From Paracoccaceae bacterium (GTDB lineage: Bacteria > Pseudomonadota > Alphaproteobacteria > Rhodobacterales > Rhodobacteraceae): a stretch of DNA of 5,971 bases. Below, in pieces: positions 1-5,494 of the stretch (position 1 is the first letter of the stretch; each line of letters starts with the position of its first letter). The stretch covers positions 1-5,971 of the forward strand of contig JALSGY010000044.1 of assembly GCA_026982515.1 (NCBI GenBank). The letters are read 5' to 3'. The position numbers were made by a program, and so were the translations under genes. The notes beneath the pieces were generated by a model. That model worked only from the letters and a program-made list of their open reading frames with translations, did not search any database and was not told the origin of the DNA.

Positions 1-1
1 C

Positions 2-166
2 AAGGCCATGCCGCCGCTTCTGCGCAGCTATCTGGCGATGGGCGGCTGGGTGAGCGACCACGCGGTGATCGACCGCGCGCTGGGCACCGTGCACGTGTTC
101 ACCGGGCTGGAGGTGCGCGCCATCCCTCCCTCCCGGGTGCGTGTCCTGCGTGCCATCGCCGGCTGA
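2..166 (+). CDS. C-terminal end of a GNAT-type acyltransferase, probably OlsB (ornithine N-acyltransferase, hemolysin-like); 5' truncated by the window edge
   Basis: The reading frame is open from base 2 and ends at TGA 164-166, giving the last 54 residues of a protein. The fragment contains the string LLRSYLAMGGWVSDHAVID, then a segment ending HVFTGLEV, and closes with LRAIAG. I recognise this as the C-terminal part of the OlsB/'putative hemolysin' branch of the GNAT superfamily. Members transfer a 3-hydroxyacyl chain from acyl carrier protein to ornithine, the first step of phosphate-free ornithine lipid synthesis at the inner membrane. The acyl-CoA/ACP-binding part of the fold lies outside the window, so the assignment rests on recall of C-terminal similarity only. 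No olsA-like gene follows; the next gene is an unrelated ABC-F ATPase 132 bp downstream. Alternatives are another GNAT-family acyltransferase of this branch or a hypothetical protein. That this is the end of a real gene is much surer than the substrate. Confidence 0.6.
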   Translation, partial: KAMPPLLRSYLAMGGWVSDHAVIDRALGTVHVFTGLEVRAIPPSRVRVLRAIAG

Positions 167-298
167 GCCCCCGTCCGCTGCCGTTCAATCCTTCGATGCC
201 GTGGAAATATCCCCGCCGGAGGCCTGCCGCGGCGTGTCCAGCCGCAACCCTCGCAAGGGGCATTGACGCCCCGGCCCGCCGCAGGTAGCCCGCAGGCC
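167..298. other. intergenic gap between the acyltransferase end and the ABC-F gene, with two small inverted repeats
   Basis: No coding sequence is supported here. Two short GC-rich inverted repeats are visible. GCGGC 229-233 pairs with GCCGC 241-245 around a 7-base loop, and GGGGC 257-261 pairs with GCCCC 268-272 around a 6-base loop. Neither is followed by a T-run, so they are not convincing intrinsic terminators; they could be 3'-end structures of the upstream gene or lie in the leader of the ABC-F mRNA. Promoter candidates are poor. TTGACG at 263-268 has a 17-base spacer to TAGCCC at 286-291, a very weak -10 box. TTCAAT at 184-189 lies 15 bases before AAATAT at 205-210. I do not assign a promoter. 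Confidence 0.4.
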
Positions 299-2116
299 AT
301 GGCACGCGCTCCGCTTCTGCAGCTTTCCGACATCTCGCTGACCTTCGGGGGCGATCCGCTGTTTTCCGGCCTCGATCTGGTGGTCCAGCCCGGCGACAGG
401 ATCGCGCTGGTGGGGCGTAACGGCTCCGGCAAGTCGACGCTCATGAAGATCATGGCCGGGCTGGTGGAACCCGACACCGGCACCCGGGTGGTTCCTCCCG
501 GCGTGCATGTGGGCTACATGGAGCAGCACCCCCAGATGAGCGGCTTTGCCACACTGGGCGACTTCGCGGCCTCCGGCCTCGGCCCGTCCGAGGCCTACCG
601 GGTGGAGATGGCTGCCGAGGGGCTGAAGTTCGATCCGGCTGCTCCCGTGGCCACTGCCTCGGGCGGCGAGCGCCGGCGCGCGGCCCTGGCCCGGCTGCTG
701 GCCGAGGCCCCCGGGGTGATGCTGCTGGACGAGCCCACCAACCACCTCGACATCGAGGCGATCACCTGGCTGGAAGAACAGCTGAGCCGGACCCGTGCCG
801 CCTTCGTGCTGATCAGCCACGACCGCGCCTTCCTGCGCGCGCTGACCCGCGCCACCCTGTGGCTCGACCGCGGCCGGGCCCTCCGGCGCGAGAGCGGGTT
901 CGCCGATTTCGAGGCCTGGCGCGACAAGGTCTGGGCCGAGGAGGACGAGGCCCGCCACAAGCTGGAGCGCCGCATCCGGGCCGAGGCCCGCTGGGCGGTG
1001 GAGGGCATCTCGGCCCGGCGCAAGCGCAACCAGGGCAGGCTGCGCGCGCTGGCCGCCCTGCGCGCCGAGCGTGCCGCCATGATCCGCCGCCAGGGTGCGG
1101 CCGGGCTGGCCTTCGAGGCGGGCGGCAAGTCCGGCCGCAAGGTGATCGAGGCGCGCAACATTTCGAAAGCCTTCGGGGAGCGGCAGATCGTGCGCGATTT
1201 CTCGCTTGTCGTGGCGCGCGGCGATCGCGTGGCCTTCGTGGGCCCCAACGGGGCGGGCAAGACGACGCTGGTCAACATCCTCATCAGCCGTCTGGCCCCT
1301 GATACGGGCAGCGTGAAGCTGGGCACCAACCTGGAAATTGCCGTCTTCGATCAGAACCGCAGTGCCCTGAACCCCGATCAGACCCTGTGGGAAAATCTTG
1401 CCGGCGATCCGGAGATCGGCATTTCGGGAAAGTCCGATCAGGTGATGGTGCGCGGCACCCCGCGCCACGTGGTGGGCTACCTCAAGGATTTCCTCTTTAC
1501 CGAGGACCAGGCCCGCGCCCCGGTGCGCGCGCTTTCAGGCGGCGAGAAGGCGCGGCTGCTGCTGGCCCGGCTGATGGCGCGCCAGAGCAACCTGCTGGTG
1601 CTCGACGAGCCGACCAATGACCTCGACATCGAAACCCTCGACCTGCTGCAGGAGGTGCTGGCCGATTACGACGGCACCGTGCTGCTGGTCTCGCACGATC
1701 GCGATTTCATCGACCGCATCGCCACCATGACCGTGGCCATGGCGGGCGATGGGCGGGCCATCGTCCATGCCGGCGGCTGGTCGGACTGGCAGGCGCACGG
1801 GGGCGCCAGCGCCCCCCCGGTGTCGGAGCCGAAAAAGCGCGCGGAAAAGGCGGTGCGCGAGCGGGCCAGGCGCACAAGGTCGGCCGGGGGCGGCCTCACC
1901 TTCACCGAGCGCCACCGCCTGGCTGAGCTTCCCGCCCTGATCGAGAAGCTGGAGGCGGAGGTGGAAAAGCTTTCGTCCCTGCTTTCGGATCCCCAACTTT
2001 ACAGCCGCGATCCGGAGAAGTTTCACCGGGCCACCCGGGCCCTGGCCGATCGCCAGAAGGCGCTTTCGGCGGCCGAGGAGGAATGGCTCGAGCTTGAGGA
2101 AAAATCCGGCGCCTGA
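299..2116 (+). CDS. uup: ABC-F family ATPase, Uup-like (soluble twin-ATPase protein)
   Basis: This 605-residue protein has two complete ABC ATPase domains and no membrane segments. Domain 1 has Walker A GRNGSGKST (39-47), signature ASGGE (120-124), Walker B ending LLDE (142-145) and switch His174. A charged ABC-F linker follows (about 205-275) with a basic, Uup-like ARRKRNQGRLRAL segment. Domain 2 has Walker A GPNGAGKTT (315-323), signature LSGGE (412-416), Walker B LLVLDE (432-437) and switch His466. A basic spacer (about 505-535) leads to a C-terminal region rich in Glu/Lys/Leu (about 540-600), expected to form the coiled-coil DNA-binding domain of Uup proteins. ABC-F proteins act on ribosomes or, for Uup, are also linked to branched DNA intermediates and transposon excision; the exact job here cannot be read from sequence. 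I chose ATG 299 because conserved family sequence begins at once (MARAPLLQLSDISL). An in-frame TTG at 263 would add 12 residues of low-complexity sequence. Neither start has a good Shine-Dalgarno sequence. The gene converges on the radical SAM gene. Confidence 0.92.
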   Translation: MARAPLLQLSDISLTFGGDPLFSGLDLVVQPGDRIALVGRNGSGKSTLMKIMAGLVEPDTGTRVVPPGVHVGYMEQHPQMSGFATLGDFAASGLGPSEAYRVEMAAEGLKFDPAAPVATASGGERRRAALARLLAEAPGVMLLDEPTNHLDIEAITWLEEQLSRTRAAFVLISHDRAFLRALTRATLWLDRGRALRRESGFADFEAWRDKVWAEEDEARHKLERRIRAEARWAVEGISARRKRNQGRLRALAALRAERAAMIRRQGAAGLAFEAGGKSGRKVIEARNISKAFGERQIVRDFSLVVARGDRVAFVGPNGAGKTTLVNILISRLAPDTGSVKLGTNLEIAVFDQNRSALNPDQTLWENLAGDPEIGISGKSDQVMVRGTPRHVVGYLKDFLFTEDQARAPVRALSGGEKARLLLARLMARQSNLLVLDEPTNDLDIETLDLLQEVLADYDGTVLLVSHDRDFIDRIATMTVAMAGDGRAIVHAGGWSDWQAHGGASAPPVSEPKKRAEKAVRERARRTRSAGGGLTFTERHRLAELPALIEKLEAEVEKLSSLLSDPQLYSRDPEKFHRATRALADRQKALSAAEEEWLELEEKSGA

Positions 2117-2156
2117 CCGCATCTTCCTGCTCCGCCCCTCCTTCTTCTGTCACCAG
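2117..2156 (+). promoter_or_regulatory. C/T-rich, G-poor 3' untranslated stretch, possible Rho-loading region
   Basis: Directly after the ABC-F stop codon the plus strand is dominated by C and T, with G only at 2119, 2129, 2134, 2149 and 2156. This stands out in otherwise G-rich DNA. Unstructured C-rich RNA with few G residues is the known character of Rho utilisation sites, and no intrinsic terminator with a U-tract is visible for this gene. Rho-dependent termination of the ABC-F transcript, preventing read-through into the convergent gene, is an inference from composition alone. Confidence 0.3.
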
Positions 2157-2158
2157 AT

Positions 2159-2217
2159 ATCCGGCGCGGCAGGCCGCTTTGGGGTTTCGCCCCCGGCCGG
2201 AGCCCGGGGTGCCGGAT
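2159..2217. terminator. nested GC-rich inverted repeats between convergent genes; possible shared transcription end
   Basis: An outer arm ATCCGGC (2159-2165) is the exact inverse complement of GCCGGAT (2211-2217). Inside it, GGCCG 2172-2176 and GGGG 2181-2184 can pair with the continuous arm CCCCCGGCC at 2190-2198, leaving a 5-base loop TTTCG and a 4-base bulge CTTT. An alternative hairpin pairs CCCCGG 2191-2196 with CCGGGG 2204-2209. Being palindromic, most of these could fold in transcripts from either side, which fits the space between two convergent genes. No T-run follows on either strand, so this is not a classical intrinsic terminator. It may only stabilise 3' ends. Confidence 0.3.
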
Positions 2218-2226
2218 GCGCTGCCT

Positions 2227-3186
2227 TCAGGCCGAGCAGCTGGCGCCGCCGAGGACACAGAACTTGGCGCAATGGGGGTGGTTGAGGAAGACTTCCCCCT
2301 CGGCCTCGGCCAGGCTTTCGCCCAGTTCGAACTCCGGCGAATAGGGCAGCAGGGTGCAGGCCAGCACCACCGGCCTTTCCGCCCCCTTGCGCCGCACCAC
2401 CATGCGCGAGGAGGCGCACATCACCTCGGAGGGCGACTTGCCCAGGATACCCCAGCAGGCAGTGGTGATCTCGGGCACGTCGGCGTTTTCGTCCATCTCG
2501 GGAAACAGCACCGTCCGGCCCGGATCGTGGGCGTCGATGTCAAAGCCGTGGCGGGCGAAAAGATCGGCATAGCCCTGGCGGGCCTGTTCCTCGGTTTCGC
2601 CCCAGACGGTGCGCCCGGCCACCGCCATGCGAAAGCCGTGGTCGCGCAGCCAGAACATGCCCTCGAGCGTCCTGTCGAAGGCGCCCTCGCCGCGCTCGAG
2701 GTCGTGCAGCGGGGCGCTCCAGTGGTCGACCGAGACGCGCAGGGTCAGGCGGGGGCCGAAATCGGCCAGCAGCCCCAGCAGCCCGGCGCGCATTTCCGGG
2801 CGCATCATCGGGCGCATGGCGTTGGTCAGGATCAGCACCTCGAATCCCGCCTCCAGGGCGGCCCGGCTCATGGCGATGATCTCGGGGTTCATGAAGGGCT
2901 CGCCGCCGGTGAAACCGATCTCGCGCACCGGCCAGCCGCGTTCGGGGATCTGGGCGAGGAAATCGCGCACCTCGGCCTCGGTGATGTAGACCAGCCGGTC
3001 ATTGGTGGGCGAGGATTCGATATAGCAGTTCCGGCAGGTGATGTTGCACAGCGTGCCGGTGTTGAACCACAGGGTCTGCGGATCGCTCAGCCGCACCGAG
3101 GCGCGCGGCTGCCCGTCGGCGGTGACTCGGCGGTCACGGAACTTGGCCGGTGCCGATGCCGGCGCCTCGATCTGCTGGTGTTTCAT
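2227..3186 (-). CDS. radical SAM protein of unassigned function with a Cys-rich C-terminal region
   Basis: This 319-residue protein has the radical SAM signature CNITCRNCY, with Cys47, Cys51 and Cys54 in CX3CX2C spacing. These would bind the [4Fe-4S] cluster that cleaves S-adenosylmethionine to the 5'-deoxyadenosyl radical. GGEP follows at 94-97, the usual SAM amino-group motif. Six more cysteines lie in the last quarter: 244, 257, 277, 306, 310 and 317. The end HCAKFCVLGGASCSA looks like a shortened SPASM/twitch-type region that could hold one or more auxiliary Fe-S clusters. The protein belongs to the broad MoaA/PqqE/SkfB-like grouping; I do not recognise a specific substrate, and no peptide-precursor gene is visible beside it. 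There is no signal peptide or membrane segment, so it should be cytoplasmic. Start ATG (3186-3184) is supported by a GGGAG ribosome-binding site (complement of 3191-3195), slightly close at 4 bases. It is divergent from zwf and convergent with the ABC-F gene, so it is probably monocistronic. Confidence 0.9.
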   Translation of the reverse strand: MKHQQIEAPASAPAKFRDRRVTADGQPRASVRLSDPQTLWFNTGTLCNITCRNCYIESSPTNDRLVYITEAEVRDFLAQIPERGWPVREIGFTGGEPFMNPEIIAMSRAALEAGFEVLILTNAMRPMMRPEMRAGLLGLLADFGPRLTLRVSVDHWSAPLHDLERGEGAFDRTLEGMFWLRDHGFRMAVAGRTVWGETEEQARQGYADLFARHGFDIDAHDPGRTVLFPEMDENADVPEITTACWGILGKSPSEVMCASSRMVVRRKGAERPVVLACTLLPYSPEFELGESLAEAEGEVFLNHPHCAKFCVLGGASCSA

Positions 3187-3247
3187 TGCTCTCCCGCCTG
3201 CTTGCCCTGGCCGTCCCTTTCAGGATGGACCATTCGCATTGAAATCT

Positions 3248-3276
3248 CGAATAGATTTTTCTGACACGGTTGTGAA
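3248..3276 (-). promoter_or_regulatory. weak candidate sigma70-type promoter for the radical SAM gene, overlapping the zwf -35 box
   Basis: On the minus strand TTCACA (complement of 3271-3276, five of six matches to TTGACA) is followed after 17 bases by TATTCG (complement of 3248-3253, three of six matches to TATAAT). The predicted start would leave a leader of roughly 55 bases before the ATG at 3186. The -35 element shares bases with the predicted zwf -35 box on the other strand. The weak -10 makes this tentative. Confidence 0.22.
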
Positions 3277-3297
3277 GCCACCTGTGCGTGCTAGACT
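3270..3297 (+). promoter_or_regulatory. candidate sigma70-type promoter of the zwf-pgl-pgi operon
   Basis: TTGTGA (3270-3275) and TAGACT (3292-3297) each match four of six consensus bases and are separated by 16 bases. TAGACT-like -10 boxes are common in alphaproteobacterial housekeeping promoters. The stretch just upstream (about 3238-3262) is distinctly AT-richer than its surroundings. Transcription would start near 3304, giving a leader of about 60 bases before the zwf ATG, with the palindromic operator inside it. The placement is by eye and is not proven. Confidence 0.45.
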
Positions 3298-3325
3298 TTC
3301 CTTCATAGGGGCGGTAAGAGGCCGG

Positions 3326-3339
3326 CGTTAGCGCTAACG
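3326..3339. promoter_or_regulatory. perfect 14-bp palindrome, LacI-family-type operator upstream of zwf (candidate CceR site)
   Basis: CGTTAGCGCTAACG is identical to its own reverse complement. Its core GTTAGCGCTAAC has the central CG and inverted TTA/TAA arms typical of operators for LacI-family sugar and central-carbon regulators. It lies about 20-35 bases downstream of the predicted transcription start and ends 27 bases before the zwf ATG, a position suited to blocking transcription. In Rhodobacter sphaeroides the LacI-family protein CceR represses Entner-Doudoroff genes, including zwf, and responds to 6-phosphogluconate. Assigning this site to a CceR orthologue is an inference from motif type and gene context, since no regulator gene is in the window. 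Confidence 0.7.
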
Positions 3340-3366
3340 GCGCCCGGAAAGCGGAGTGAAACGGCC

Positions 3367-4818
3367 ATGGTTTCTCGTGTCATACCAGTGGAACCCTTCG
3401 ATCTGGTGATCTTCGGGGCCACCGGCGATCTGGCGCGGCGCAAGATCCTGCCGGGGCTGTTTCGCCGCTTCATTGCCGGGCAGATGCCGCCCGAGGCCCG
3501 GATCATCGGCGCCGCGCGGGCCAGGCACGACGATGCCGAATACCGCCGGATCGTGCGCGAGGCGATCGCCGAGTTCGCCAGCGAGGACGTGCGCCGCTCG
3601 GACGGGATCTCGGCCTTCCTGGAACGGGTGCACTACCTGCCGATCGACGCCACCGGCGAGGCCGGCTGGAAGGAGCTGGCGGCGATGATCCGCCCCGGCC
3701 TGGTGCATGCCTTCTACTTTTCCGTGGCCCCGGGGCTGTTCGGGGCGCTGGCCGAGCGGCTGCATCAGTTCGCCATTGCCGACGAGCGCAGCCGGATCGT
3801 GGTGGAAAAGCCCTTCGGGCGCTCTTTGGAGACGGCGCGAGAGCTCAATGCTACCCTGGCGCGCCACTTCCGGGAAAGCCAGATCTACCGGATCGACCAC
3901 TACCTCGGCAAGGAGACGGTCCAGAACCTGATGGCGGTGCGTTTCGCCAACATCCTGTTCGAGCCGCTGTGGAACGCCCAGTTCGTCGATCACATCCAGA
4001 TCACCGTGGCCGAAACGGTGGGCGTGGGCGGGCGCGGCGAATATTACGACAAGGCCGGGGCGATGCGGGACATGGTGCAGAACCACCTGATGCAGCTTCT
4101 GTGCCTGATCGCGATGGAGCCGCCCTCGCGCTTCAATCCCGATTCGGTGCGCGACGAGAAGCTGAAGGTGATCCGGGCGCTCGAACCGGTGCAGGCCCAT
4201 CACATCGTGCGCGGCCAGTACGTGGGCGGTGCGCAGGGGCCCTCCTACCGCGACGACGTGGGCAACCCCAAAAGCCGCACCGAAAGCTTCATCGCGTTGA
4301 AATGCCAGATTTCCAACTGGCGATGGGCAGGAACCCCCTTCTACCTGCGCACCGGCAAGAAGCTGCGGGCGCGGATTTCCGAGATCGCGGTGGTGTTCAA
4401 GGACGCCCCGCATGCGATTTTCGGCCAGGATACCGGCCGCCACCGCAACATCCTGTCGATTCGCCTGCAGCCCAACGAGGGAATCACCCTGGGGGTGACG
4501 ATCAAGGAGCCGGGGCCGGGCGGGATGCGGCTGATTGACGTTCCCCTCGACATGACCTTTGCCGATGCCCTCGGAGACGAGGTAGAAGACATACCGGAAG
4601 CGTATGAACGGCTGGTCATGGATGTGATCCGCGGCGACCAGACCCTGTTCATGCGCGGCGACGAGGTGGAGGCGGCCTGGGCCTGGACCGACCCGATCAT
4701 CGAGGGCTGGGAGGCCATGGGTGACGTGCCGAAGCCCTATGATGTGGGATCGGCCGGGCCGGAAGATGCAATGATGCTGATGCATCGCGATGGCCGCCGC
4801 TGGCGGGAGATACGCTGA
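3367..4818 (+). CDS. zwf: glucose-6-phosphate 1-dehydrogenase
   Basis: This enzyme oxidises glucose-6-phosphate to 6-phosphogluconolactone with reduction of NAD(P)+. It is the entry to the Entner-Doudoroff and oxidative pentose phosphate pathways and acts in the cytoplasm, usually as a dimer or tetramer. At 483 residues it has full family length. The nucleotide-binding motif GATGDLA is at 17-23. The substrate and catalytic motif RIDHYLGKE is at 175-183, with Asp177, His178 and Lys182, and the general-base histidine is His240 in QNHLMQL. These positions coincide with the classical numbering of the Leuconostoc enzyme as I recall it. The EKPFG segment is at 147-151. ATG 3367 is preceded by GGAG at 3353-3356, a rather long 10 bases away; nothing better is seen. 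It is the first gene of a tight operon with pgl and pgi, behind a candidate promoter and a LacI-type operator. The stop codon TGA shares its final A with the ATG of pgl, suggesting translational coupling. No irregularities were noticed. Confidence 0.98.
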   Translation: MVSRVIPVEPFDLVIFGATGDLARRKILPGLFRRFIAGQMPPEARIIGAARARHDDAEYRRIVREAIAEFASEDVRRSDGISAFLERVHYLPIDATGEAGWKELAAMIRPGLVHAFYFSVAPGLFGALAERLHQFAIADERSRIVVEKPFGRSLETARELNATLARHFRESQIYRIDHYLGKETVQNLMAVRFANILFEPLWNAQFVDHIQITVAETVGVGGRGEYYDKAGAMRDMVQNHLMQLLCLIAMEPPSRFNPDSVRDEKLKVIRALEPVQAHHIVRGQYVGGAQGPSYRDDVGNPKSRTESFIALKCQISNWRWAGTPFYLRTGKKLRARISEIAVVFKDAPHAIFGQDTGRHRNILSIRLQPNEGITLGVTIKEPGPGGMRLIDVPLDMTFADALGDEVEDIPEAYERLVMDVIRGDQTLFMRGDEVEAAWAWTDPIIEGWEAMGDVPKPYDVGSAGPEDAMMLMHRDGRRWREIR

Positions 4819-5492
4819 TGAAACTTGTCGAATATGCCGATCGCGAGATGATGGCGATGAGCCTGGCCAACAAGCTGGCGGGCGATCTGGCCACCTTCCT
4901 GACGACCTCGGAACGCGCCCTGCTGGCGGTGCCCGGCGGCACCACCCCGGGGCCGGTGTTCGATTCGCTCTGTGCGGCCGATCTGGAGTGGGAGCGGGTG
5001 ACGATCGTGCTTACGGACGAACGCTGGGTGCCCGAGGATTCGCCCCGCTCCAACACCCGGCTGATCCGCGAGCACCTGCTGGTGGAGCGTGCCGCCCGCG
5101 CGCAGTTCCTGCCGCTTTACACCGGCGCGCCCAGCCCCGAGGATGCCTTCGGCGAACTGGCCGAGCAGATCGAGCCGCTGCTGCCGATCTCGGTGCTGCT
5201 CTTGGGCATGGGCGAGGACATGCACACCGCCTCGCTGTTTCCCGGCGATCCGCAGCTGGAGGCGGCGCTGCGCGACCGGGCCCCCAACGTGATGGCGATG
5301 CGCCCCCCCGGCGAGCCCGAGCCGCGCATCACGCTCACCGGGCCGGTGCTGGCGGATGCTCTGGAAAAGCATGTGGTGATCACCGGCGAGGAAAAGCGCG
5401 CCGCACTTGAGCGCGCGGTGCAGCTGGGCGATCCGCTGCAGGCGCCGATCGTGGCCGCGCTGAACGGGGCCACGGTGCACTGGGCGGCCTGA
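4818..5492 (+). CDS. pgl: 6-phosphogluconolactonase (DevB/SOL type)
   Basis: This enzyme hydrolyses 6-phosphogluconolactone, the product of Zwf, to 6-phosphogluconate. The protein has 224 residues, normal for the single-domain bacterial enzyme related to glucosamine-6-phosphate isomerase. Visible family motifs are the phosphate-binding loop VPGGTTP (38-44), TDERWVP (66-72), SNTRLIREHLL (77-87) and GMGEDMHTASLFPG (150-163). The last differs from the commoner GMGEDGHTA form by Met in place of Gly before the histidine, which I believe also occurs in other alphaproteobacterial homologues. The start is well supported: GGGAGA at 4805-4810 sits 7 bases before ATG 4818, within the 3' end of zwf, and the ATG overlaps the zwf stop by one base. 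The stop is 2 bases before pgi. The neighbours are the enzymes immediately before and after it in the pathway, so its role is secure. Confidence 0.95.
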   Translation: MKLVEYADREMMAMSLANKLAGDLATFLTTSERALLAVPGGTTPGPVFDSLCAADLEWERVTIVLTDERWVPEDSPRSNTRLIREHLLVERAARAQFLPLYTGAPSPEDAFGELAEQIEPLLPISVLLLGMGEDMHTASLFPGDPQLEAALRDRAPNVMAMRPPGEPEPRITLTGPVLADALEKHVVITGEEKRAALERAVQLGDPLQAPIVAALNGATVHWAA

Positions 5493-5494
5493 GC

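Noticed and set aside
229..272. The two short inverted repeats upstream of the ABC-F gene as an intrinsic terminator or riboswitch
   Set aside because: Stems of only 5 bp with no T-run, and no recognisable aptamer-like conservation; kept only as a note on the intergenic gap.
185..1468. A 427-residue minus-strand open frame opposite the ABC-F gene
   Set aside because: Low-complexity Ala/Gly/His/Arg/Gln-rich translation without a family motif; the plus strand encodes both Walker/signature sets in this span.
2179..3264. A 361-residue plus-strand open frame opposite the radical SAM gene
   Set aside because: The minus strand carries the CX3CX2C and GGEP motifs, a ribosome-binding site and a conserved-looking protein; the plus-strand product resembles typical GC-rich antisense translation.
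3187..3366. A small peptide gene (possible RiPP precursor for the radical SAM enzyme) in the divergent intergenic region
   Set aside because: No open frame with a ribosome-binding site and Cys-rich or leader-like character was found; the short frames there overlap promoter and operator elements or run antisense into zwf.
3334..4785. A 483-residue open frame on the minus strand opposite zwf, coincidentally the same length as Zwf
   Set aside because: It is antisense to a gene with unmistakable family motifs, its translation is rich in His/Arg/Gly/Ala with no recognisable domain, and long stop-free antisense frames are expected in GC-rich coding DNA.
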